Assembly (NCBI GenBank): GCA_032358255.1
Contig: JAULBX010014426.1
Span: 1 to 64,000 of the forward strand
Source: Heterotrichella gracilis
Taxonomy: Eukaryota > Sar > Xanthophyceae > Tribonematales > Xanthonemataceae
DNA: 64,000 bases
Direction of reading: 5' to 3'
Shown here: one piece after another, positions 36,372 to 49,139 of the stretch
Layout of the letters: each line of letters opens with the position of its first letter
How positions within the stretch are numbered: position 1 is the stretch's first letter
Notes under the pieces: model-generated
Told to the model about the DNA's origin: nothing
The model's database searches: none
The model's input: the letters and a program-made list of their open reading frames with translations, nothing else
Program-made: the position numbers and the translations under genes

Positions 36372-37865
36372 TCACCACTTCATCTTGCTGTAGATATCCT
36401 GCATGCTCCCCGTGAACCCCCCGAGCTGGCCCAAGAGACCATCAACCTCCCTGAACCCGCCCAGCGCCATGATGTGGGGCAGAATGCCGCAGCAAGTCAC
36501 CGCGTCGCTGTGCGCATCGTGCGCCCGACCCCGCTCCTCCACACGAAACACAGCAGCCAACTCACCCAGGCGCAACTGACCCTTAAACTTGACAACTGGC
36601 GCTGCAGAAGCCACCACACCTCCAGGGGCACAGGAGGCATCACCAGGCGTGGCGTGGCCAGCTTGCGGTGTGGCAGGCTTGGCCTTGGAGGGCGGCCTCC
36701 CCCTGCGTGGCTTGTGGGGCAGCACTTGGCCCTGCCGCAGCACCATCTGCACCAGCAGCAGGGTGTCCAGGTAGCGCCACGTCAGCACGTGCTCCAGCAG
36801 CAGGCGCTGCAGCCCCGCGCGCTGGAACTCCGCCATCAGCATGCGGCAGTCAAAGCGGTTGGCGTTGTGGCCAACCAGCACGGGGATGCCGGGGAAGTCC
36901 TCCACAAACCGCACTATCTGCTCCGCCACACTCCTGCGCAGCAAGAACACACGCATCATGCTTCAGTTTGCCACCAAAATCCTGCTGGTATGTCCCGATG
37001 GCTCGTCCAGCACCATCCTTGTGGGTACCAATGAACCAAACCAATTCAATGTTGACCATCAGTATCCTGCTGGCATGTCGCAATGCTTTGCATTGCCCAA
37101 TGTAACCAAGTTGGGGTGGGGGTTGGCACAGTGAGTGTGCCCTGGCCACCTGCCTGAAGCTCACCTGAAGAAGGGCCTGTCCCGCTTGCAGGCCTCCTCA
37201 GTGCTCACGCCGTGCACTGCCTGCGCATACTTGGACACCCGGTTGGGGTAGATGTTGAGGTTGAACACGATGCTGGCGCCGCTCCTGCAGTTGTGGAAGG
37301 CTATCTGCAGGATGCGGTCCCGGATGGAGCTCAACCCTGCACAGGCGCAGCCAGGCACACGGATCAGCACAGCAATTGACAGGGCCAGTGCTGGAGCGAA
37401 ACGTACAGTTGAAGGAGCAACGCATTGACAGCAGCATGGCTTGCCATGACACATGGTCCAACCCCCCCTCACCTGTGGATTCTATGTCAAAGGTGAACAG
37501 GGTGTAGGTGTCGCTGAACAGCAGTGGCAGGGGGGGTAAGGGTGGAGAGCCTGCAAGGGGGACACAAGACTGCTGGTTGGCTGTGGCAACATGGTAAACC
37601 CCCACCTGCTGCAACTCGCAGCAGCGCCGTGGCAAGGGGAGAGACACCTGGCACTTGGCACTTCTCAAGACAAGGTCTACCCACCTACAGTCCTCTTCAC
37701 TTCTGCAACAGCCTCGGTGTCGTCAATCTTCAAACCCTCCAAGCCCAGCTGGCAAGCTTCCAGGAAGTCCTTGTCTACGTCTGCAACCTGGGCAGTACTG
37801 TCCTGTGGCGTGGGCTTTAACTCCGCCCTTGCCATAGGCACTCTGCGGACCACTTTGGACGGCAT
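36372..37865 (-). CDS. DEDDh 3'-5' exonuclease with internal AT-hook, 330 aa
   Basis: Four exons close in phase: 37865-37685, 37550-37473, 37336-37165 and 36933-36372 (TGA). All three exonuclease motifs of the DnaQ/TREX class are present: Exo I TLFTFDIESTG (split by an intron after the Thr-Gly codon), Exo II VLVGHNANRFDCRML, and Exo III RAHDAHSDAVTC with the His-x-Ala-x-x-Asp pattern. The four acidic residues and His predict a metal-dependent 3'-5' nuclease on DNA or RNA ends. Between Exo II and Exo III lies an insert of about 60 residues containing PRRGRPPSKAK, an AT-hook that would bind AT-rich DNA. The first exon encodes an acidic, non-conserved leader; the start at 37865 is the first ATG after a plausible acceptor and is tentative. 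The gene is divergent from the PWWP gene, 760 bases away. Confidence 0.85.
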
Positions 37866-38625
37866 GGCGTGTGCTGGCTGCGGACACGTGTAAAGCTCTT
37901 CAGAGCCAGAAGCAAAACAGCAACACCGTGAGCCCCGAGCAAGCACCCAACAGCACAAGAGGTCGTCTGCTCACCCCAAGCGGATGGATGGCACAAACCC
38001 AACGGCGCTGGGACCTAAAACACACGAAGTTTATATACGGGGCGAGATGGTTCTCGCAAGGTCTGCAACGGACAGGAGTCTCACGGCACTTTCAGCAAGA
38101 GTCAGCACATGCTCGGGTGGGGCGTGCATGCACAAAGTGTCAAGGCATGCCGTGCGATATAAGATATGGAGTCAAGGGATTCCTACCCACCGAGCTCGAG
38201 TGCGCTAAAGTTATAGGTGCCTTTTGTGAATCCACAACCTTATATATGCGTTGCGCGTCCTGCGTTCTTTGGGCGACACCCGCCATGCTTTGCCAAAGCA
38301 TGAGGCGTTGGGTGGGATCCTCAAGGTGGAGCCACGGGAGCTACGAGGCGACCCATTCATATGCATGCATAGGCGTTCGCCATAGTACAAGCGATGTGCA
38401 GCTTAGGCTGAATATCACGAGCAACCAACTGCAGAACGTTTGTGCCTATCGCCGTATCCATTCAAGTGCGTTCATCCTTATCCAATTGCATATGTAAGGC
38501 AGCCTGGCTTGCAGGCGCGCTACGTTTCGCATGGAACGACAAGGCCACCATGTATCAATAGCCATCCTACGTATACCGCAGCGTGCAACATGCCAGGCAC
38601 TGTCTGATATTTGATCCCAGCAGCC
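37866..38625. promoter_or_regulatory. Divergent promoter region (exonuclease / PWWP gene)
   Basis: A 760-base region separates two divergently transcribed genes and probably drives both. No specific box was recognised. Confidence 0.35.
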
Positions 38626-41600
38626 ATGAGCGTGACTGAGGTAGGCGATTTGGTGTGGGCCTTTGTGAAGGGCTATGGCTGGTGGCCCGGACAGGTGATG
38701 GAGGTGGGACAGGCGCCACCCTCCGCCAGGCGGCGGTCTAAGCCCGGCCACCACCTTGTGTGCTTCTTTGGTGACAACAGCTTCAACTGGATGAAGGCCA
38801 GCGCCATGGTGCGGTTTGAGGAGGAGTATGGCACCAAGGCGCAGCAGGAGGTGACGCACAAGGTGAGGGGCGGGGAGGGGGCACCACTGCTGCAGCTGCA
38901 CCACACAGGCCTCAGCATGCGCACGTCACAGCGCAGTGGTGGTCTACCCTGTCTTGCATTGCCCTGCACCGCACGTGCTAGCGCATTGCAGTGCAGCCCC
39001 GATATCGACGCGCCCGCCATCCTCCCCCCAACCTAGGCCTTCCAGCGCGCTGTGGAGGAGGGCAAGGAGGTGTGGGATCGACGCGCGGGGCGCACGCCGG
39101 CTACCCACCACCACCCCAGGGACTTCCTGTCCCAAGCAGCAGCCAGCGCCAGCGCTAGCGAAGGGGAGGGGGAAGGGGAGTGGGAGGAGGTGGACAGCGC
39201 CTTTTGGGACGATGTGCGCCTGCCTAAATCCGCAAATGCAGCCGTGCTAGGGCAGTGCAGCTCGGCAGATGCGGTGGCGTGGCTGCGGGAGTGTGCGCAG
39301 GGCCCGCTGGACGCCATGGTGAGCGAGGGGCATGCAGGGTTTAGGGTTTTAGGGTTTGCATTAGCACTGGGGTGATCGCGGGCTCTATGGGCAATTGCTG
39401 CAGTTTAGTACGGGCATTACTAATAAATTGTTATTTGTTCGATGGGTGGCGCGTGCGCCATGCCTTTGCACGTGTGGCCATGCCGGATATTTGAATTCCG
39501 CCATGCTCGCATGTTGCTCCTATTTCAATACATTCGTGGTCACGATGCCACCGATTTGTGGTCTATCTGCACACGGCTGCGGTGCCAAATTCAGCGGGCC
39601 ATGAGCACCACACCTAAGCCCTAAACCCCACCTCGCCTTACCGCTGCCCCGCTGCCCTCCGCAGGCCTCCCCCCAGGCCTCCCCCGCCAGCCGCCAGCTG
39701 TACGCACTCAGGCTTGCGCTGGTGGAGGCACAGCGCCGCGCAACACTGCAAGCACGCAGGAAGGCCAAGGTGGGCGCGCCAGAAAAAAGACAGCTTTGTG
39801 TATCGCCCGCATCAGGGCTCGTTACAAATGGGAATTTTGGCAGCATGTGTTCCAACGCATGCAACCGATATGCACCCGTTATAATATGCATATGCATGCG
39901 TGTGTGGGCGGGGTGGGCAGGTGGGCCTGTGTGTCCTTGGCTGCCCATGCATTGCTAGCACTGGATCGTGACCAAGGGTGGTGGCTGTGCAGGGGGCGGG
40001 GCGTAAGGCGCATCCAGCAGCGCAGGAGAGGGATGACCACCAGGTACGTGCACACGCACGTGCATATGGCGCACAGCAAGCAAATCATGTCGCATTGGCC
40101 AGGCCATGTTGAGGAACAATAATGGAAATGGAACAAAGAAGTGATTGTTATGGGGGCATGGATCAATGAAGCGGTACACCACCTACTGCGCAGGTGCCTG
40201 CAAAGGCGCTGGAGCCAAAACCCAAGAAGCAGGCCAAGGCCCCCAAGGGGGTGGAAGCCTCCCCCCCTGCAGCCAAGCCCAAGCGGAAACCCCGCAAGGG
40301 TTTGGCCACCAGCCCGCCTCAGGTGCTGCACTGCGTGCGGCTGCTTGGCCTCAGGCCCATGGAGCACTGCGAGGAGGACACCTGGCAGCTGGCGCACATG
40401 GCAGCAGCGCTGAGGTTCAGGGAGCAGGTGAGGGGGGTGTTTCAAATGAGGAGATATTTGTTGACGTTGGGCTTCTGATGCACATGGGTGGCCAACTACT
40501 GGTTAATGCCGCCCATCTGGGGGCACACGTATATGTATATGTGTAGGAAGTGTGGTGGCTGAGGGTGGATGGGCGCTGAAAGTTCTTGCATGCAACAGCA
40601 GAATGCATGCTACATGTGGCCAGCAAGGGGGGGCCCAAGCATGCCCCGTTGGGGGAGGGGTGTGCAAGCGTGGCGCACAGGATGGGGTGCCTGAGCCCAT
40701 CCTTGGTGCATGTGGCTGTGCCGCAGGTGTTCCGCCGCAGTGCGCTGTGTGCCAGTGGTGCGGTGGAGGGGCGTACCGCACACATGGTGGAGCGGGCAAT
40801 GGAGGCGGGGCGGGGGGGACAAGAGGCGGAGCAGCAACGGGAGCCACACCCGGAGGCCATGCAGTCAGCCATGTACGCCTGGTACCATTGGCTTGGCATG
40901 TTGTACTTGTTATGTATTTTGATGATTTTGGCAAGAATGGCACACATTTAGTTTCCTTAATAGCACTCTGCTTATCCCTTTCTCGTGGACATTATATTGA
41001 CACCTGCGGCGATAGCTGTGTGCTACCACCCACTGCCTCACTGCTGGACCATCACCTGCTGGACCATCCCGCTCATGCAACCCCCCCACCACCCCCCAAC
41101 CCCCACCACCTCACAGGAAGCTGGATTACGCCTCGCGGGTGGGCAGCCCCGAGGAGTTTGCGACTGCACTGCAGCGCCACTTTGATGCCAGGGGTGCGGG
41201 GCGCGTGCCTGCGCCGCTGCTGGGTGACCGGCCCCTTGACCTGTACCACCTGTTCACACTGGTGGCGGGGCATGGGGGGCATGACGCGGTCACGGTGCTC
41301 AGGTGGGTGGTGGGGGGGGGGCGTGATGTGGGCCATGAAATGTTTTGAGGTAATATATACTAATCATATTATAGATTTGATATTTGTATTAAGATAATAA
41401 TAATTTTTTGAATGTTTGCAGAAGAGTTACTACTTAATTGTGAATTCATATTTTATTAATTACTTAAGTTTTCCGCCAAAGATACTTTTATTCGAAATGT
41501 TGCGGCACAATGGAACTAAGCTATTTCAATCATCATGTTGCAAACATGCGCGTATCTTCCAGGTGGCCTTATGGTGCCGACGTGTGCACCCCCCACCACC

Positions 41601-44600
41601 CCACCACCCATGCCCTCCCCTGCTGCAGGCTGTGGCGCCAGATCCTGTTCACGCTTCGCCCCGAGCTCAAGGGCAGCGCCGCAACATCCACCCACCTGCG
41701 CCGCAAGTATGACCAGGTAGGGTACCTGGCACTTGCATGCATGCCAGCAACACAGCCAAGCTTGGCGGTTGTCCAGTCTTTGATGTTGGTGACAGAGCCG
41801 TTCAGCAGCTCCAGTTGGAATTTGGCTGACGTAGCTTTGTCTTGATCGTGACAAGCTTGCCAACTTCCATCTGAAGCTGCTGATCGGGTCATGTCATCAA
41901 CATCAACGACTGGGCAACTGCATATCTTGGCAGCCAGATGAGCAGTCAGACGTGCACATGGGGCGCAAAGCAGTTTGGTCTCGCTGTTTATACCATGTGT
42001 TGGTCTTGCGGCATCTGAGGTGCTGCTGCATGTCCAGGTGTTGTTAGGGTATGAGCGGGAAGTGAGCGAGGGGGCGGAGGGGGTGCGGGTGGAGGGGGTG
42101 ATGCGCAACCCCTGGGGCAGGAAGGGCAAGGGGGGGAAGGCAGCGGGTGAGCAAGGGGAGGGAGAGGAGGCAACGCCAGGGTCAGTGGAGAAGGTGGCAA
42201 AGAAGCGCAAGGTTTCGGCTGTGGCGCCGTCCCAAGGGGGTGCAGAAGAGGAGGGGGAGGTGACGCAAGTGCGGTGCGTGGCTCTGCACGAGCACATCAT
42301 GTCAGGCGCCTTGCTGTGGCCACCGTGCTTGGTCCTTGCGGAATCTATGTGCCATGTGCATTGCATTACCGCCACCCCTGCACACCCACATGCACAAATG
42401 CAGCATCATGCCAGCCGCCGTGCTACATCCATCCTGCTTGGCCCTTGTGGCATCGGTGCCATGCCGCTGCACCCCCACTTGCACCACCAGCATTACACCC
42501 TTCCTCCCCCTCCACCAGCAAGCTGCGCTGTGCACCACTTCCCCTTGTGCATCCTCGCCAAAATTGCACCTCCCTTGCCCCCCTCCCTGCATTTCTCACC
42601 CATCGTCCCTCCCCCTCCATCAGCAAGCTGTCCTACCTGGACCGCGTCCCCCCCGCCGACGAGTTCCTCCCCTGCCTGCGCGCCCACCTTGCTGCCCGGG
42701 GTCAGGAGCTGGCAGTGCCTGTGCTGGCTGACCGGGAGCTGGACCTGCACTGCGTGTTCACACAGGTGGCCAAGCATGGCGGCTTTGAGGCGGTGACGGG
42801 GCTCAGGTGAGGGGTGAGATAGGATGGTGTGAGGGGGTGCCATGGGAGGGTGTAGGTGTAGGGTGTGGGGTGCCCAATTGGCTCAGGTGGCTTTTCAGGG
42901 CCTAGGGTTTTAATTACCTAATGCTGGCATCCTGTAGTTTTCATGTTTTCAAACCTCTGCATCAAGGGCAATCTGTTGTGTTGTTGTTATCATTACGAAT
43001 ATTTCAACTTTTTTTGTTTAAATCTGCACGATTTTGGGACAAAGTATGGTCATTCTCTGCGATTTAAGCAATAATGTTTTTTATTAAGGGCATGCTTTGA
43101 AATATTTTGCCCCCTCTGGTGCCCTCCACTGCTCATCGACCCCTCCCCGATTCCCTCACACCACCTGCAGGCTGTGGCGCCAGGTGTACTTTGCGTGGCG
43201 CCCCGACGTGGGCACCGCCGCGCGCTCCTCCGTGCTCAAGGCCAAATACAGCCAGTGGCTGCTGAGCTATGAACGGGAGTTGGCGCAGGGGGCGGAGGGG
43301 GTGATGGTGCCGGTGCAGTGGGGGGTGGGCAAGGGGGGCGGGAAGGGGGGCACGCCCGGTAAAGGGGAGGGGAAGCAAGGGCAGGGTGTGAAGCGGGAGG
43401 AGGGCAGTGGGTCAAGGGAGGTGAAGAAGGTCAAGGTGGTGAAGGTGAGGGGCGGCAAAGGGGATGTGATGCACGTGCCGCAGGGACTGACCGTGTTGGG
43501 ACATTGCTTGGTCACTTGTGCATTGTGAGCCATGGTCTTGCATCCTGCTGCGGTGTGGGTCAGCAGCTATAAACTGTGCGCCGGTGTGTGTGTCTGTGCA
43601 TGGTGCACATGTATGTGTGTTCGCCTGCCGGTGGCGCAGCAAGGGGTGTATATGTATGCGTGCGTGTGTCACAGGTGAAGGAGGAGTCTGAGCCCGAGCC
43701 CTCCACCTCCTCCTCCTCCTCCCAGCCCCCCAGCCCGCCGCCAGATGAGGGTCTTCCTGATGATGTTGATGATGATGGGGAGGATGAGCTGTGGGGACCG
43801 CTGGGCAAGGGGAAAAGCACAACACAAAGCAAGGTGGGGGTAGGTGGCTGCTCTCATGGTCTGTAGACTGGGGCGGGCTTTTCATCATTATCCTGTTATT
43901 GGGTGGCAAGCAACGCCAATCTGCATACGGCTTAGAAATCTTCTTGTAGCATTCGTCTCCCCTGATATGGTGTTGGTCAGGTCCGGCAGCGTGTAGTGGC
44001 GCTCTGCAATCACCCGCTGTGCTTCAGCATCCACATGCGTTGTACACTTCGTGCTCCCCACCCGTTGCATGTGCATGTGCGCTCATGGATGGTTGTGGCG
44101 TGTGGATGCAGGGCTCTGGTGGCAGCCATCTACAAGGGAAGACCCCCTTTAAGCTGTCCCGGTTGAAGAAGGAGGATGATGCAGGCACCACCCTGCAGAA
44201 GCCTGGTCCCCGCCTGGCCGGGAATGGGGACGGGGCTTTTATGCCTGGAAAAGGCTTTCTTGCGGGTGTGGCTGCAGGTGTGTCCAAGAGCAGTGCGGTT
44301 GCAGCAGGGGCAGCCAAGAAAGGGGTGAAGAAGGCGTTGAGCATCAAGGTGGGAACCGCAGTGCTGGTTTGGTGGTTGGATACCTGCTTGTGATGCGGCA
44401 TGAATCTCATGGGCTGCTCTGACGGGGCAGCAGAATGCACGGCCATGTGATGGTACTTGCTGGAAAACGTTACTGCAACCTCAAAATGTTGATAATGATA
44501 TTTTATATAAAAAACAATTTATATCGTTTTACCATAATATTATATTAGTAGTATCAAATCGGTTTAATATTAATATTATATTTTGGATGTGGTCCAAAAG

Positions 44601-46159
44601 CAACACCACGCGGGATGGCTGCCACAGGACCCCGCGTGGGTGAAGGATTTTGACGACTTGTTTGGCGATGGCGATGCTGACGATCCCTTGAAGCCGCACC
44701 CCAGCTCAGGCGGCCAATCAGGGCCAAAGCCACAGGCACCGCGGCGTGAGGCGGGAGCGCTCCCCCGACCGCCGCACCCTCCCCCCCGTGGCCCCCCCCT
44801 CAACACCATCGTCATCAAGTTCGCCAAGGACTACACCATGCCTAGCAGGGCGCAGGTGGGTTGCTCGACTCATGCTCGACTCCCCACAGCAGTTCAGGCT
44901 AGCAATGTTGGGAGATTTGTTGCCCCTCCTGTCTACATCCCTGACACCTTCACGCCCCTGGCCACACCTGCCGTTCAATATTCCTCCTATCCAGCTCATC
45001 ACCCTACACCTTTCCCCTCCCCTGCATCACCCTTCTACCTTGCCCCCCCTTGCCAGGTGTTTGCCGTGATGAACCGCTACGGGGACCTGGACGGCCAGGT
45101 GACCATGCTGCCGCAGTCGTGCACCGTGGTTGCAAAGTTCATGCACGCGGCCAACGCGGCCAAGGCGCACCAGCTGCTCAAGCTGCATGCGGCAAACAAC
45201 TTCTCAGTGCCAGCGGTGAGGGTGTAGGCGCATGAGGGTGGATGGGGGTGGGTGGGAGGTGTTTCTTAGCGTGTGGCTGGCAGGACATGCTTTAAACCCT
45301 AAACCTAAACCCTACATGCTGTGTTTCTCAACGTGTGGCTGGCAGGACAAGGTTTAAAAATCGTAAACCCTAAGTGATGTCCCTCGTGCTGCTTGTCACC
45401 CTGCATTATGTACCAAGCTGCATTCAGCTGGGTTCCATGCCACCTGCGATGCAACTTTTGACTATCCAAATATGTGCCCCCAAGGACCTCTCAGCATACC
45501 ACGTGGCCACGGGAGGCGCCCATGACCACATCGTGGAGGGGACCCTAGATTGAAATTGTTAAGGGTTGAGGAGAGGATTGCACAGGGTTCGGTTGCCAAG
45601 CAGCAAATCAGGCAGCATTGTCTGGCAGCAACACGCTCCACATACACCCCCCCATCCCCTGGTGCTTACTCCCCCTGTACACCCCTCCTTGTCAGGCCGC
45701 CATCCTCAAGGTTGACCTGCAGCAGCACAAGCAGCACAAGCCAACAAAGGGGGACCCGCACGGCAGGCACCACCCAAACCAAAACAAGGCAAAGTTTGGC
45801 GGCGCCAGGTTTGGGGATCAGCGGCGGGGGCCAGAGGCCAGTGGCAGGTTTGGCGGACAGGGGCAGGGGCAGAGCCAGGGGCAAAGCCAAAGGCCTCGGC
45901 CGATGATATCTGCCAGGCCTAGCGGGGGGGTTCAGATGCAGGCACAGGCACAGGCACAGGCGCCTGCGGTGGTGCTGGAGGACCCCCGGTTGCGTGGTCA
46001 GGCGGGAGGGGTGGGGCCGCAGGACCCGCGCCGGGCTGCCCAGGCCATGCAGGCGGGTGGCGGCGGGTGGGGGGCGGAGATAGGCGGTGGGCAGGGAGGC
46101 GGGATTCCACTCCAGCCACCGCCGCCACCCTCTGCCATGTCGGGTGGATATGGTATGGT

Positions 46160-46192
<33 letters not shown>

Positions 46193-46839
46193 AGGGCAGC
46201 AGCCCATGGTGTATGGGGCGGTGTACGGGGCGGTTCCGGCCATGCAGCCTGCCATGCAGCCGCAGTACATCCCGCCGCAGCCTGCCCCGCCGCCGCAGCT
46301 GGGTATGCAGGGTCCCGCCATGGCGCAGCCGGCAGGCTTGGGCATCGACCTCATGGCCATCCTGGCAAACGCAGGTGGCTTGAATACTTGCTTTTGTTAG
46401 TTTATTTTGAATTTAATTTTGAATGACAAATTACGAAAAAGCTTAAAGATGAATTAATCTTTGGCCCAAAGTTTGGGGTGGGGTGCCCGTGCTGGAGTGG
46501 CTGCCACATGCATGTGTTCGTAACCAGCATTGACGCAGTGCGCAAAGTGCACCCAGTGCTTGCGTCTATGCTTTCGTCACTACAATGCCATGCGAGACTG
46601 ATGACCGCTTGCTGCTCCCACCTTCCACAGGTGTGTCTCCAGCCACCACAGACCGCGGCCCGCCACTGGCTAGCGCGCCCATGCACACGCAACAACCTGG
46701 GCAAGGCAGCGCGCCCTTGCCCCCGCCCCCGCCGCCCCTAGCGACAGGTGGCCCCCCCACACAGCCTGGTGGCGGCCCCACTGCTGACATCAGCACCCAG
46801 ATGATGGCGCTGCTGGGCCAGCTGACAGGGCAGCCTTAA
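38626..46839 (+). CDS. PWWP-ARID-ARID-RRM chromatin protein, 1222 aa
   Basis: Sixteen exons close in phase: 38626-38862, 39037-39318, 39665-39769, 40194-40427, 40727-40872, 41117-41302, 41629-41716, 42038-42273, 42624-42806, 43171-43444, 43675-43833, 44112-44348, 44601-44855, 45057-45215, 45696-46374 and 46631-46839 (TAA). Exon 1 is a PWWP domain (VGDLVWAFVKGYGWWPGQV ... HLVCFFGDNSFNWMKAS), a reader of methylated histone. Exons 6-8 and 9-10 each encode an ARID DNA-binding domain: DLYHLFTLVAGHGGHDAV + LWRQILF, and DLHCVFTQVAKHGGFEAV + LWRQVYF. Exons 13-14 encode an RRM-like fold (NTIVIKFAKDYTMPSRAQ | VFAVMNRYGDLDG) like the C-terminal domain of plant PDP proteins, which work with Polycomb and MSI-type complexes. 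The C-terminus is Gln/Pro/Gly-rich with 11 CAG-type Gln codons near 46161. The acceptor of exon 13 is the least certain. Confidence 0.88.
46159..46192 (+). repeat. CAG trinucleotide run (polyGln)
   Basis: About ten CAG codons in exon 15 of the PWWP gene encode polyglutamine, a length-variable tract. Confidence 0.9.
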
Positions 46840-47555
46840 CATAGGGCGCTATCGCATTTTACAATGACGCCGCCGCGTATACCCTGCTCTCTGGTGAATC
46901 GCCAGGTGTCCTTCAGTTGTGTGCTTTGTAACAGTTAGCCCAGGACCTCAGCAACCCTGCGCGGTGCTGTGGCAGCGTTACACAGTGGCCATGCATGGAC
47001 TAGGACTCAGTAGTCTAGTGGAAAACAATAATCTAAAATCAATAGTTGTGTATGCATGGCAATGGTTCATTGCTGGCAGCATGGTGTGGAGCATGGTCGT
47101 CTATCATATTCTGTAGATCGAGCAGGTACCACATCGATGTGACACATTGTCAATTTGGTCCATGCCAGATGCATTGGTCCATGATCCATTCCCCGTCCAT
47201 GCCAGGAATTCAGTTCAGCTCATAAATCCCAACTTGTAAACACACTTCGCGTGTGAATTGACCACAGATTCCGTGCGGGTATTGTTCGTACAATACGCAG
47301 GTTCTGCGCAGAAGCCACTCTACTTGCTAGCATACGAGTCACTCGGCTACCCGTCAAAGACCAAGAATCAGACAGCGGCAGTACGTATACCCAACAACCT
47401 TTCCGGCAGTGGCTATTGCAGTCAGTATTGAGAACGTTGCCAAACGTTCGGAACGTCACTGCAAATTGCAGTACAAAGTGCAATACTATTGTAGACGCCG
47501 TTAGTAACTGTTGTGTGGCGTAACCTGGGCTGTGAACTTGGAAAGTCACTTCATC
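46840..47555 (+). promoter_or_regulatory. 3' UTR of the PWWP gene and 5' region of carbonic anhydrase
   Basis: TGTAA at 46927-46931, 88 bases after the PWWP stop, is a good chlorophyte poly(A) signal. The rest up to 47555 should hold the carbonic anhydrase promoter and leader. No further gene was seen. Confidence 0.5.
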
Positions 47556-49139
47556 ATGCCTGTGACAGTGGACGACCTCAAACGTGGGAATGAGCAGTAC
47601 TTGAAGTCAGGTTTTCACACACCACAAAAGCTTGGGGTGCACAAGAAGCTGGCTATCTTGACTTGTATGGACTCCAGGGTGTTTCCTGACCGCCTGTTTG
47701 GGCTGGGGTTTGGGGATGCAGAGTATGTGAGGAATGCGGGAGGAAGGGTGACAGAAGATGCAATCAGGTGAGCCTGTGAAGGTCAGCGTGCGTGGAGATG
47801 GCCAGGGTTGAAGGTTACCTGTCATCTGTGGGCGGTTTCTTACCCTTTCTTTTTAGTGCCTGCTGACTCTGAAGTGCTGCAAAATGGCTATAGATGTTTG
47901 TATTTGCAATACACCTCTGTTGTCTTACATCATGGAATCATGCTGCTGCGCGTCAACCTACCAGACACAGCCCGCATATATAACCCGGGCCATCATGGTC
48001 ACCAGGCGTTCGCTGCAGTTGTATGCAGCCATGGTCATCACAGTGTGATCATTTGTCAGTCTCGAGACTGACAAATAGCCAGTGGCTTGCTGCAGGTCCC
48101 TGTATGTGTGCCAAGAGGTGCTGAAGTGTGATACAGTGGTGGTGCTGCACCACACAGACTGCGGTGGACAGCATGCATTGTTCAATCCAGCAGCGGTCTT
48201 GGAGCAAGCCAAGCACATGGTGGGTTAGAATGCCTGCAAAGCTTGCCGTTGGCGTTTTGTACTGCAACTGCAGTGGGGTCCCATTTATAGGCAACTGTTG
48301 CACTGTGTGGCGTGTTTGGCACGCATGGCAGGCTATAATTTCGTAGTGACTGTCATGAGGTCAGCGTCTTTCAGAACCTGTAGGTAGGAAAGCACAATCG
48401 ATTGTGATCACTTCTGTCATACCATTCACTTCTGGCATACCATGGATGCAAGAAAGGCAGGATTATCCGAATGGCTGCCAAGAGAATGAAAATACTGTCC
48501 TAATAATTTATATTCACTTGGGACATTTGGATAATCCTGCATTTTTGCAAGCTTCAGTGAATGCACTTAGTCTATGGTCGTCAGTGTTAAAATTTCAGAT
48601 CTAGTAGGGCGTGTCCCAGACCATTGATTAATTCAGCTGGCTTTTGATAGCAAAGTGATTCAATCAGTGACCTGGGACACGCCGTTTAAGGCCTATGTAT
48701 ATATATTATGTGTATATTACACTCCAGGGATGCATGCAAAGTTGGACTTGAAGTAGGATTCCACTGTACGTGGTCCTGTGCTACATCGCCGCCATGTGGC
48801 ATTGCGTTAATTGCACAGATTCAATTATAGGGTGACTCTGTAAGGGCTGGTGGATCCAACCACTACGTAACGTTAATCTGATTCACATGCCTTTGGTCAT
48901 TGAGATGCAGAGCTGAGCACATGGCATGCGTTGCGTTGCAGGTTGGCGCGAGGGGGATGGACATGATGCCCATTGTGCACCAGGAGCAATCGGTGGTGGC
49001 TGATGTGGAGAAGCTCAGGGAGAGTGGCTACCTCAAGGCCAGCACCGCAATCTACGGCATGCTGCTGGATACAGACAGCGGGGAGGTGAAGCAGGTTACC
49101 TCGAGTGCAGACACTGATGCAGCACCAAAGGAGGAGTAA
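47556..49139 (+). CDS. Beta-carbonic anhydrase, compact type, 177 aa
   Basis: Three exons close in phase: 47556-47767, 48096-48219 and 48942-49139 (TAA). It interconverts CO2 and bicarbonate with zinc. The zinc and catalytic residues are visible: LAILTCMDSRV (Cys and the Asp-Arg pair), YVRNAGGRVTEDAIRSL, and VVVLHHTDCGGQ (His and Cys). The length and the end (RESGYLKASTAIYGMLLDTDSGEVKQV) fit the short bacterial/fungal-type subclass rather than the longer plant plastid form. No transit peptide or membrane segment is evident, so a cytosolic site is likely. Intron 2 (48220-48941) contains two short inverted-repeat hairpins. Confidence 0.92.
48457..48540. repeat. Short inverted-repeat element 1
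   Basis: GCAGGATTATCC at 48457-48468 pairs exactly with GGATAATCCTGC at 48529-48540. The 84-bp unit sits in carbonic anhydrase intron 2. Confidence 0.65.
48608..48683. repeat. Short inverted-repeat element 2
   Basis: GGCGTGTCCCAG at 48608-48619 pairs exactly with CTGGGACACGCC at 48672-48683. The 76-bp unit lies 67 bp after element 1, in the same intron. Confidence 0.65.
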
